From assembly GCF_029872155.1 (NCBI RefSeq), contig NZ_JARXLA010000008.1, positions 436,501 through 500,500 on the forward strand: DNA of 64,000 bases. Direction: 5' to 3'. The position numbers were made by a program, and so were the translations under genes. Source of the DNA: Hyphomicrobium sp. D-2 (GTDB lineage: Bacteria > Pseudomonadota > Alphaproteobacteria > Rhizobiales > Hyphomicrobiaceae). Of this stretch, positions 8,379-15,691 are shown piece after piece; positions within the stretch are counted from its first letter, which is position 1; each line of letters opens with the position of its first letter. The notes beneath the pieces were generated by a model. That model made no database searches. It saw only the letters and a program-made list of their open reading frames with translations, and was not told the DNA's origin.

Positions 8379-9272
8379 GTGGACGATGGCTACATTGTCG
8401 TTCAGCGCATGAAAATTGAAAACGCCACCAGCAGCAATTCGACAGCTTCGCATCGTGTGCTGGTGTGGTGGGACGTCGATATAAACATCGGTCCCTTTCA
8501 CAAGAGAAAGCTGACGTCGCGGCCGCTTAAAGAGCTTGAGCGCGCGCTTGGTCACCGGCTTCACGTGGAAGGCAGGTGGCGCCACGATAAACACGCGCCA
8601 GATGTCTGGAAGTTTGAAGCATTCAACTATCTCGACACGGATGATCCGGCTCTGGCGGCATGCTTCATCCTTTCGCAGTCTGTCAGACTTTCTGAGTGGT
8701 TGGTTGTGTCGTGGCACGGCTTCAATGCAGCTGCGACCACAGCGGCTGATGATCTGGATGCGTCCACGATTTGTGCGTTCTATTGGAGCCCGCCCGACCA
8801 GATCGGAATGACGCGTTATATTTCGTCGGGTGTTCAGCTGAATCTGGTTGATATCCGGAACGATGTTCCTGACCGCTTTCGGCGTTTAGCTAGACCTGTA
8901 GTCAAAATTCCTGCCGCATCTCTGGGACGCAACGACTACCTGATCCAATCCACTGCGCACATACTTTGCGACAACCGGCGCGATCTTCTCGACATGCATT
9001 TGCCTCGCTTGCCGATGGCGGAATGGGCGGATGGTATGGTTCAGGTTGACGTTGATGCGCTTACATCCGACGGGACACCGAACATTATTCGGATTCAACA
9101 CACGCTAAACCAAGTCTGTGAGCATGAAGCCATTGCGCACGTTCTGTCGTTAGCGCAGGGATTTCGAATTAAGATGAGCCGCAGCAATAGATTGTTGGTC
9201 CTGGGCGAACGCCCGGCGCGCGGCGAATATTCAGACGGCATAGTTTCATTTGAGATGACTCAAGTCATCTGA
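8379..9272 (+). CDS. hypothetical protein, about 297 aa, lower GC than neighbours
   Basis: Not recognised. The product is soluble, with an N-terminal segment RVLVWWDVDINIGPFHKRKL, a central AFYWSPPDQIGMTRYI and a C-terminal RIQHTLNQVCEHEAIAH. There is no signal peptide or membrane helix. The start is either GTG at 8379, one base after the methyltransferase stop, or ATG at 8409. Base composition is lower in GC than surrounding genes (the line at 8821-8880 is about 50 percent), suggesting recent acquisition. It is the second gene of the two-gene insert between rimM and the duplicated rimM tail. Confidence 0.6.
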   Translation: MDDGYIVVQRMKIENATSSNSTASHRVLVWWDVDINIGPFHKRKLTSRPLKELERALGHRLHVEGRWRHDKHAPDVWKFEAFNYLDTDDPALAACFILSQSVRLSEWLVVSWHGFNAAATTAADDLDASTICAFYWSPPDQIGMTRYISSGVQLNLVDIRNDVPDRFRRLARPVVKIPAASLGRNDYLIQSTAHILCDNRRDLLDMHLPRLPMAEWADGMVQVDVDALTSDGTPNIIRIQHTLNQVCEHEAIAHVLSLAQGFRIKMSRSNRLLVLGERPARGEYSDGIVSFEMTQVI

Positions 9273-9312
9273 GTCTCGCGCATTGGAAAAACATCGTCTC
9301 ACGATTGATCGT

Positions 9313-9402
9313 TCCGCGGAAGACGCCGCGCTACGCGAGGCCGCCGAAGAAGTAGGCGACGACTGTGACGAACCGGACGATGTCGATCCGCACGCGCACT
9401 GA
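9313..9402 (+). pseudogene. duplicated 3' end of rimM (remnant)
   Basis: From 9314 the DNA repeats the rimM 3' end starting at 7455: GCGGAAGACGCCGCGCTACG is identical, and about 48 bases match with three mismatches, followed by a shared GTGACGAA after a 3-base offset. It reads AEDAALREAAEEVGDDCDE and then DPHAH with its own stop at 9402, against AEDAALRQAAEEAGDGDES in rimM. The frame is preserved, so it may be the original end of rimM, displaced when the methyltransferase and its neighbour were inserted with a replacement tail. It has no start of its own. Confidence 0.8.
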
Positions 9403-9648
9403 ATGCTGTGGCGCGCGTTTGCGTCGGCATTTGGATTTAGCGCACTTTTGCTATTGCCCTGAAATGGTCGCGAATGCGCTGCAGCTTGCAGGGCAGGGCT
9501 TCGCCGGGCACAATTGGTGATATGGCCTCTTGCGAAGCTCTGAGGCCGCACCTACTTTCGGCCCGACACATGACTGGAGACGCTATCGATATGGACATGA
9601 ACCTCGCTGCCTTCACCCTTTCGGTTTCGCTGCGAGAAGTCATGTCCC

Positions 9649-11232
9649 ATGCCTCCATCCGTTTCCCTCACCGGCCTGTCCTGGTCCACGCCTGACGGCA
9701 CGCCGCTTTTCACTGATCTCAATCTGAATTTCGGTGCTGAATGCACCGGCATTGTCGGCCGTAACGGTGCTGGCAAGAGCACGCTTCTGCGCCTCATTTC
9801 CGGCGATCTGCGCCCTGCTTCAGGTCATGTGCATGTATCGGGCACCATCGCCATGATGCGGCAGGATGCGATGGAGCGGCCCGGTAAAACGATCGCGGAC
9901 GTGCTGGGCGTACGGCAAGCGCTCGATCGGCTCGATCGCGCAGAAGCAGGGCTTGCGGATGCTGACGACATGGCTGAAGCAGACTGGACGTTGCCCGCAC
10001 GGATCGAGACAGCGCTGTCGCGTTGTGGTCTGACCGCGCCGTCGCAGACACTGCTAACTACGCTATCGGGTGGGCAACGCAGTCGCGCCGCGCTTGCAGC
10101 GTTGATCCTTGCCGCGCCCGACTTTCTGCTGTTGGACGAGCCGACAAATAATCTCGATCGGGCGGGACGCAGGGCTGTAATCGATCTCATCCGAAGCTGG
10201 GCCGGTGGCGCGATTATCGTCAGTCACGATCGCGAATTGCTGGAGGAAATGGGCGCCATTGTCGAGCTGAGTTCTCTTGGCGCGGCCCGCTATGGCGGGA
10301 ACTACAGCGCCTTCCGGCAACGCAAGGATGCCGAGTTGGAAGTGGCATCGCGCGACCTTGCCCGCGCGGAGAAGACCAGTAAAGAGGCGGCCCGCCGCGC
10401 ACAGCAAGCGGTCGAACGCAAAGCGCGCAAGGACAGTGCCGGGCACAGGGCGCGGGCAAAGGGTGATCATCCGAAAATCCTGTTGGATGCCAGCAGGGAT
10501 CGGGCAGAAGCCTCGGGTGCTGCGGGCGCGCGTGTGCGTGATGCCCGACGCGAGACGGCTGAAACAGCGCTGTCCGCCGCGCGCGAGAAGATCGAAGTAT
10601 TGCAGCCGCTACGGATGGACGTTGCCTCAACGGGACTGCAAGCTGGCAAAGTTGTGCTTCGGCTCGACGGCGTAACGGGTGGATATGACCCGATGCGAGC
10701 CGTCATCAGTGATTTTTCGCTGAGCATCATCGGGCCAGAGCGCGTGGTTATTGCCGGGCCAAACGGCAGCGGAAAGACGACGCTGCTCAAATTCATCGTC
10801 GGCCACCTCGTGCCGCAGAGCGGCCGCATAACGGCGATGGTGCCGTTCGCGATGCTGGATCAACATGTCGGATTGCTCGATTCCAATCGAACATTGCGCG
10901 AGAATTTCCAGCAGCTGAACCCTTCCGCCGATGTACACGCCAGCCATTCAGCCTTGGCGCGGTTCGGCTTTCGTGCTGGCGACGCATCGCAGCTGGCGGG
11001 CAACCTGAGCGGGGGTGAACGCCTGCGCGCCGGCCTCGCCTGTGCACTTGGGGGCATGCCGCCGCCAAGTTTATTGATCCTCGACGAGCCCACCAATCAC
11101 CTGGATCTGGACGGTATTGCGGCCCTCGAAGCGGCACTCAACGCTTACGATGGCGCGGTGCTGGTCATCAGCCACGACGATGCGTTTCTTAAATCGCTCG
11201 CACCCCACCGAACAATCCATCTGCGCGGATGA
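9649..11232 (+). CDS. ABC-F family ATP-binding cassette protein (two ATPase domains)
   Basis: Soluble tandem ABC ATPase without membrane domain, related to the Uup/EttA/resistance ABC-F proteins that act on the ribosome. First domain: GRNGAGKST near residue 40, signature LSGGQRSRA, Walker B LLLDEPTNNLD. A charged linker rich in Arg/Ala/Lys follows (about 240-330), then the second domain with GPNGSGKTT, LSGGERLRAGLA and LILDEPTNHLD. Length is 527 aa. ABC-F proteins modulate translation or give antibiotic protection; which applies here cannot be read from sequence. The gene starts about 250 bp after the rimM-tail remnant and is followed by a ubiH fragment on the opposite strand. Confidence 0.9.
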   Translation: MPPSVSLTGLSWSTPDGTPLFTDLNLNFGAECTGIVGRNGAGKSTLLRLISGDLRPASGHVHVSGTIAMMRQDAMERPGKTIADVLGVRQALDRLDRAEAGLADADDMAEADWTLPARIETALSRCGLTAPSQTLLTTLSGGQRSRAALAALILAAPDFLLLDEPTNNLDRAGRRAVIDLIRSWAGGAIIVSHDRELLEEMGAIVELSSLGAARYGGNYSAFRQRKDAELEVASRDLARAEKTSKEAARRAQQAVERKARKDSAGHRARAKGDHPKILLDASRDRAEASGAAGARVRDARRETAETALSAAREKIEVLQPLRMDVASTGLQAGKVVLRLDGVTGGYDPMRAVISDFSLSIIGPERVVIAGPNGSGKTTLLKFIVGHLVPQSGRITAMVPFAMLDQHVGLLDSNRTLRENFQQLNPSADVHASHSALARFGFRAGDASQLAGNLSGGERLRAGLACALGGMPPPSLLILDEPTNHLDLDGIAALEAALNAYDGAVLVISHDDAFLKSLAPHRTIHLRG

Positions 11233-11261
11233 CAATTTTGCGGCTGTAAAACGCATGTTTG

Positions 11262-11372
11262 ATGCGCCGACCGGAGTAGCGTTGCGTCGCTGGAGAACAG
11301 GCGGTTGATGCCGTCGAAACCGCTGAAGCAGATCGCCGCCTGCGCTCATAGCGGCGCAACGCCTGCAGATTG
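11262..11372 (-). pseudogene. fragment of a ubiH-type monooxygenase gene (duplicate of 15810-15925)
   Basis: The plus strand at 11278-11320 repeats 15822-15861 (AGCGTTGCGTCGCTGGAGAA and onward) exactly for about 40 bases, then after a 15-base deletion continues ACCGCTGAA and GCTCATAGCGGCGCA. Minus-strand translation gives QALRRYERRRRSASAVSTA, against QALRRYERWRRFDSAVSTA in the intact gene, and then runs out of frame. It is therefore a decayed copy of the 3'-proximal part of the oxidoreductase gene at 15692-16951, same orientation. It lies at the far side of the inverse autotransporter/LuxR/GT51 region. Confidence 0.8.
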
Positions 11373-11387
11373 CAGGACGGCCTGCCG

Positions 11388-13031
11388 TCATGGGGGGCAG
11401 GTCGCGCCGCCGGCCAGGCCAATACTGCCCGTAATTGTACCACTCGCAAAACACCCGCCGCTGACGAGCGTATTGCCGGTCGAGCCTGGATTGAATGTTA
11501 GGTTGGACGCCAGATAGAGGCTACGGCTGATATCGCCGCCTGCTGCGTTGAACGTGTTGCCGGCGATAGTGTAGGTACCGCCATTCATGAACAGGGGGAC
11601 CGCGTAGTAGCCCAACGTGGAGGTGGCGCTGAGGCTGTTGCCGGTCACGGTGACCGTCGAATTAACAAACTGCAGAGCAGCCACGTTATTGTTCGTTCCG
11701 GATACCGATATTGTGTTGTTGGCAATGGTTACGCCACTGACGTTACTGGCATTCACACCGGCGGCGCCGATTGTGCCGACGACGTTGATGGTTAGACCAG
11801 AGAGAGCGCTGTCGCTGGCCATCTGAAATGCGGGTGTGCCGGTGGTGGTGGAACTAAGATTGACGGTGGCGCCGGGCGTCGTCAGCGTCGCGGTGCGGCC
11901 GGACGCTGTTTGTACGGCGACATTGCCCGCGCCCATCACCGTCTGCCCCGATTGCAACGTCGTGGTGGCCGTCGTCACAAACGTACCAGACAGAATGACA
12001 AAGCTATCGGCGCCGGCGTTTGCAACGGCGCTCGGCAGGGTTGCGCCAGACGTTGTGGCGCTGTCGATGACGGTGATGTCATCGCCATTCGTCGTCTGGG
12101 TCGCGGTTTCGGCGATAGTCGGCGCCGTTACGCTGCGCGTCTCCGTCACGATGTCGATGTCGCGCACGACGAAGTCGGTCATGCGGCGCTCCTGCCAGTT
12201 CAGCGGACGCCTGTCTGCGCTCTCGGACTGCAACGGGATACGCAAGCGCGCCATCGCGAAGCCCTGGCTTCCGCGCACGTTGTCATCCTGGTATTCGGCG
12301 CCGAGCGTCAGCCGTGAATCTTCCCCCAGATAGGGCAGCTCATAGACGGTAAGCTCGGCCCGGAACCGTGGGCCGGTGATGGCTTCCACCACGCTGTCGT
12401 CGAAGCGGAACATGCCGGCGTAAAGGCGCAGCGCCTTGTTGTCCTCAACAGCCCAGATTGGAACGCGCCAGCCGATCTCAGCGTCGAAGCCCTGCAAAGC
12501 GCGCTCCTGGCTGAAAGTTGCGCCCATCGTCGTCACCTCGATGGCGTTGCCGACGATGCTCGCATAGCTCCCGCCACCTGGAATGGCGGCGAGGTCCCTC
12601 ACGCGGTCGCCGAACGGAAGATAGCCATTGGCGCGGAGGTCGAAGTCACGCCCCAAAGCCTCGACGCCGAATGTTGCCTGGCTGAAGTAGCCGTCGAGCG
12701 AGGAGCGCGACCGATCAAAAAAGCCGTAGGCCCCGACGTTCCAGCCGGACGGAAACATGTGCCGCAGTCCGAGGCCGAAATTGCCCTCGCGGCTGCCTTC
12801 ATCGTCGGCGCGCATGCGGATATCGCCGAACAGAAGCGTGCGATCGCTCTGCGCCAACGGCAGGAAAAAGTCGATTACGCCGAGGCTGCGCTCATTCCCG
12901 TACAGCCCTTCTACATCGACGTGCGCGCCCCACTTCCGGGCTTCCGAGGTGGATACTTGTTGAGCGGATGCCTGGCCATGGGCGGATAACACGATGGCCG
13001 CAACTACAGCGGCAATTCGGCTAAGATGCAT
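11388..13031 (-). CDS. inverse-autotransporter-like outer membrane protein with beta-helix passenger
   Basis: Predicted surface protein of 547 aa. A Sec signal peptide ends near residue 24 (AHGQASA). Residues about 30-290 resemble the intimin/invasin-type inverse autotransporter barrel: LLFGDIRMRADDE, FGLGLRHMF, VGAYGFFDRSRSS and LRANGYLPFGD. The rest is a Thr/Ser/Asn/Gly-rich passenger with periodic VTIANNTISVSG and VTVTGNSLSATS repeats, typical of right-handed beta-helix adhesins, ending in GGATCPP with a last Cys. The N-terminal barrel and C-terminal passenger is the inverse order. A LuxR gene lies 131 bp upstream on the same strand. Adhesion is inferred, not shown. Confidence 0.8.
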   Translation of the reverse strand: MHLSRIAAVVAAIVLSAHGQASAQQVSTSEARKWGAHVDVEGLYGNERSLGVIDFFLPLAQSDRTLLFGDIRMRADDEGSREGNFGLGLRHMFPSGWNVGAYGFFDRSRSSLDGYFSQATFGVEALGRDFDLRANGYLPFGDRVRDLAAIPGGGSYASIVGNAIEVTTMGATFSQERALQGFDAEIGWRVPIWAVEDNKALRLYAGMFRFDDSVVEAITGPRFRAELTVYELPYLGEDSRLTLGAEYQDDNVRGSQGFAMARLRIPLQSESADRRPLNWQERRMTDFVVRDIDIVTETRSVTAPTIAETATQTTNGDDITVIDSATTSGATLPSAVANAGADSFVILSGTFVTTATTTLQSGQTVMGAGNVAVQTASGRTATLTTPGATVNLSSTTTGTPAFQMASDSALSGLTINVVGTIGAAGVNASNVSGVTIANNTISVSGTNNNVAALQFVNSTVTVTGNSLSATSTLGYYAVPLFMNGGTYTIAGNTFNAAGGDISRSLYLASNLTFNPGSTGNTLVSGGCFASGTITGSIGLAGGATCPP

Positions 13032-13162
13032 TCCAATCCCCCAGGTGGCGGCGCAGCGATTCCGTCACATCAAGTCAGTACCGGGAGCAGAACCGGACGT
13101 CATACCCACTAATCAGTGGAGGGTAGATTGGGTGTGTTTGATGTTGCGGCGATTGATCAACG

Positions 13163-13936
13163 TCAGCGCCGGCTGAGCCAGAGGCTCATCAATCCTGCGC
13201 GGCTGCGGACACCGAATTTTCGATAGATGTTGACCACGTGCTGATGGGCCGTGGAAGCAGCGATTTCCGCTTGATGGGCGATGTGCTTTTCAGAAGCGTC
13301 GGTCAGCAGAAGCTGCAGAACCTTGCGTTCGGCAGGTGTCAGCGGAGCGGATGCCATGAGGAGGCCGTGGCTTAGCATCAGGTGGCGGTGGAACCACTTT
13401 ATGCCCCGCGCCGCGTAAGCGAGGAGCGCGATCTCCTCATCGGTGAATGTATTCCGGGAATAGAAGCCTAAGTGCGACTCGCAATCGCCATTCATGGGAA
13501 AGGCGACGAAGACAGCGTCGTGCGTCCCCACCGAGCCGTAGTAGGCTTCATAGAATGGAGAACTGAACCAGTCAGGGGGCAGGTCGCGGCGGAGCGAGTA
13601 GGTTCTGAATGTGCCGACGTCCCGTAACGGCAGAAGAAAAGATACATCGATCTCGCGCCGGTCCCAGATGCGCAGGATCTCCTTGAAATGCCCCTCATCG
13701 GGAAGGGATCCGGCGGCATGGAGCGCCTGCACAGCACCCACGCGCCACCCGGCCAACGGATCGTCAGCGTTTGCTCCGCCGACGCGTATCGCTCCGGCCC
13801 AGGTGGCATTCCATGCGCCGCCGAGGTCGCAGAGTCGGGTCAAGAGGTGTCGCGCGGCTTCCTCAGACCTGCTGGTGTCGAAATCTGAAATTTCATCCCA
13901 GATGCGATGGACTTCTTCCTGAGCTTGAACGTCCAT
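13163..13936 (-). CDS. LuxR-family transcriptional regulator
   Basis: 257-aa regulator. The C-terminal 65 residues are a LuxR-type HTH: LTPAERKVLQLLLTDASEKH, then AASTAHQHVVNIYRKFGVRS. The N-terminal 180 residues resemble no signal-binding domain I can name with confidence; they lack obvious acyl-homoserine-lactone-binding spacing, and no luxI is nearby. It is immediately upstream of, and codirectional with, the inverse autotransporter gene, so control of that surface protein is a reasonable inference. Confidence 0.85.
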   Translation of the reverse strand: MDVQAQEEVHRIWDEISDFDTSRSEEAARHLLTRLCDLGGAWNATWAGAIRVGGANADDPLAGWRVGAVQALHAAGSLPDEGHFKEILRIWDRREIDVSFLLPLRDVGTFRTYSLRRDLPPDWFSSPFYEAYYGSVGTHDAVFVAFPMNGDCESHLGFYSRNTFTDEEIALLAYAARGIKWFHRHLMLSHGLLMASAPLTPAERKVLQLLLTDASEKHIAHQAEIAASTAHQHVVNIYRKFGVRSRAGLMSLWLSRR

Positions 13937-14382
13937 GAATTGCTGGCCCGGCCCTCAAAAGCGTAAGTTTGCTCTAAGCCGCCAATCCCCCGGATTTGTC
14001 AAGATTCTAGATATCTGTGCACCGGTGATCGCGCGTTCGCGGGGCTCGTTCGTTTCATAGGTCATCAACGCCTATGGGCGGTCCACGGACGCCGCAGGCG
14101 GTAGCAAGCGGCTATCGAGATTGCGGGCGGGGGGAATCTGGAGCCGCCGCTAAAGCGTCTGCCTCGCAGCCGCTTCGGTTGCTGCCGTTAGTGCTGCCGC
14201 CGGATCGATGAAGAAGGGCTTCAGCCGTCGGCAAGCCAAGCGTCATGCCGCGCATTTATCTATATCGCTATGCGACGGATATCGTCCGGCGCAGCGTTAT
14301 GTGGGTACTCCTCCGGAGCCTCATGGATCGGAGGAGTTGAAGCTAGCATGACGCGGGCATTTGGACGCGTTCGGGAGGATCT
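13937..14382. other. intergenic region, 446 bp, with one hairpin
   Basis: No convincing gene. It separates the LuxR gene (minus) from the small secreted protein gene (plus), so it should hold divergent promoters. The only clear structure is an inverted repeat, ACTCCTCCG at 14307-14315 and CGGAGGAGT at 14329-14337, with a 13-base loop and no U-run, about 45 bases before the next ATG. It could be a leader structure. Confidence 0.6.
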
Positions 14383-14712
14383 ATGCGGATAGTTGGATTG
14401 GTCGCGGCTGCGGTCGTCTGTTTCTCTTATGCGGCGTCTGCGGCGCCATTGGGATTTTCGGGCGTTCAGCATGGCCCCAACACGTTACAGCTGGTGAAGG
14501 ACGACCGTCATTCGAAAGGGCACCACCACGCCAAATCGAAAAATCACGGTCCGGACAAGAAGGCGGGGCACAAGCACGACACTGGTCCGAAGTACAAGCC
14601 CGGCCATAAATACGATAAGGCGCCGAAGAACTGGAAGAGGCACGGTAAGCGCCCATCAGATTGGCAACGCCGCGGATGCGTGGTGGTCGGCCCGGTCTGG
14701 TTCTGTCCGTAA
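14383..14712 (+). CDS. small secreted His/Lys-rich repeat protein
   Basis: 109-aa protein with a signal peptide (MRIVGLVAAAVVCFSYAASA). The mature part is very rich in His, Lys, Gly and Pro, with tandem 12-residue units GPDKKAGHKHDT and GPKYKPGHKYDK and a third degenerate unit, then a short end RRGCVVVGPVWFCP with two cysteines. GGGAGGA lies close before the ATG. The composition suggests metal or polyanion binding in the periplasm, but nothing proves it. No related gene was noticed elsewhere in the window. Confidence 0.7.
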   Translation: MRIVGLVAAAVVCFSYAASAAPLGFSGVQHGPNTLQLVKDDRHSKGHHHAKSKNHGPDKKAGHKHDTGPKYKPGHKYDKAPKNWKRHGKRPSDWQRRGCVVVGPVWFCP

Positions 14713-14985
14713 CGCGAGTTTCCGGCGGCCGGGTGTAATCCCGGCCGTTTCTGTTTCTATCTGTCAATATATCGTGATACGATGTGTGTCGAGCGGATCG
14801 ATTGGCGCTGAATGTTCTTCTGCATGGACAGATCAGATCTGCTGACTCCGCGCTGCCTTCGGCAGCTTTTTGCGCACTGTCATCCGTTCGCACTTTTCGC
14901 ATTTCCGCTGAGCTCGCTGCGCGCCTCGGAATGGCCGGAAACACATGTGCAATTGGGCCATCCTAAATCGCAGCGCGCGGATGGC

Positions 14986-15669
14986 ATGAGAAAAGTATTC
15001 AAGTTTGCAGGCATTCTGGTTGGTGTGCTCCTTGTTCTGGTGCTCGGCGCGGTTCTTGTGTCGGGTGGGCTGGGCTACATCGATGCGCGTTCGGACGCCG
15101 ACAAATTGCGCGCGCGGGCCGATGCGTTGATTGCGCAGGGCCGTGGCGGCGATCAGCTGGGAGCGCGCCATCGCGAAATTCTGCTCGCGGTTGAAGATCC
15201 GAATTTTGCTGGGCATGGCGGCGTCGATTTTTCGACACCGGGCGCAGGACTCACGACGATCACGCAATCGGCTTCCAAGCGCTTGGGCTTCGATAAGTTT
15301 CGTCCCGGCTTTGGCAAGATCCGGCAGACCGGCTATGCGCTTGGTCTGGAAAGCAAGCTGTCGAAGGAGCAGATCCTGGGGCTTTGGCTCGATACGCTTG
15401 AGATGGGCAAAGGTCCCGACGGATGGATGGTCGGGTTTCACAACGCGAGCACCGCAGTTTACGGCAGGCCGCCAGCGGATTTAAGCGAAGCGGAATTCAT
15501 CCGGCTGGTTGCTGTGCTCATCGCTCCGGCGGCGTATGATCTTTTTGATGCGCAGGACACCAAGCTTTCAGAGCGGGCCGCGCGCATCGAACGGCTGGTT
15601 GCGGGTGCGTGTTCGCCAGCGGGATTTTCCGATGTCTGGCTTGATGGATGCGCGCAACCGGCGCAGTAA
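14986..15669 (+). CDS. membrane-anchored GT51-like transglycosylase domain protein, probably degenerate
   Basis: 227 aa with one N-terminal membrane helix (about residues 7-30), then a reduced GT51 peptidoglycan glycosyltransferase domain. Visible motifs: AVEDPNFAGHGGVDF (first catalytic Glu present), GLTTITQSASK, LESKLSKEQILGLWLD and ASTAVYGRPPADLSEAEF. In motif 3 the usual RKxxE reads KIRQ, so the second conserved Glu appears lost. There is no transpeptidase domain. The ATG at 14986 is chosen because the longer frame from 14812 adds only out-of-family residues. It ends 22 bp from the convergent monooxygenase gene. Confidence 0.7.
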   Translation: MRKVFKFAGILVGVLLVLVLGAVLVSGGLGYIDARSDADKLRARADALIAQGRGGDQLGARHREILLAVEDPNFAGHGGVDFSTPGAGLTTITQSASKRLGFDKFRPGFGKIRQTGYALGLESKLSKEQILGLWLDTLEMGKGPDGWMVGFHNASTAVYGRPPADLSEAEFIRLVAVLIAPAAYDLFDAQDTKLSERAARIERLVAGACSPAGFSDVWLDGCAQPAQ

Positions 15670-15691
15670 GTAGGTTCGGTTGCGCCTATCC

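Noticed and set aside
13163-13936. LuxR regulator considered as a quorum-sensing receptor
   Set aside because: No luxI-type synthase nearby, and the N-terminal region does not show a convincing acyl-homoserine-lactone domain.
14307-14337. 9-bp hairpin, considered as a terminator
   Set aside because: No T-run and placed just upstream of a gene start; kept only as a possible leader structure.
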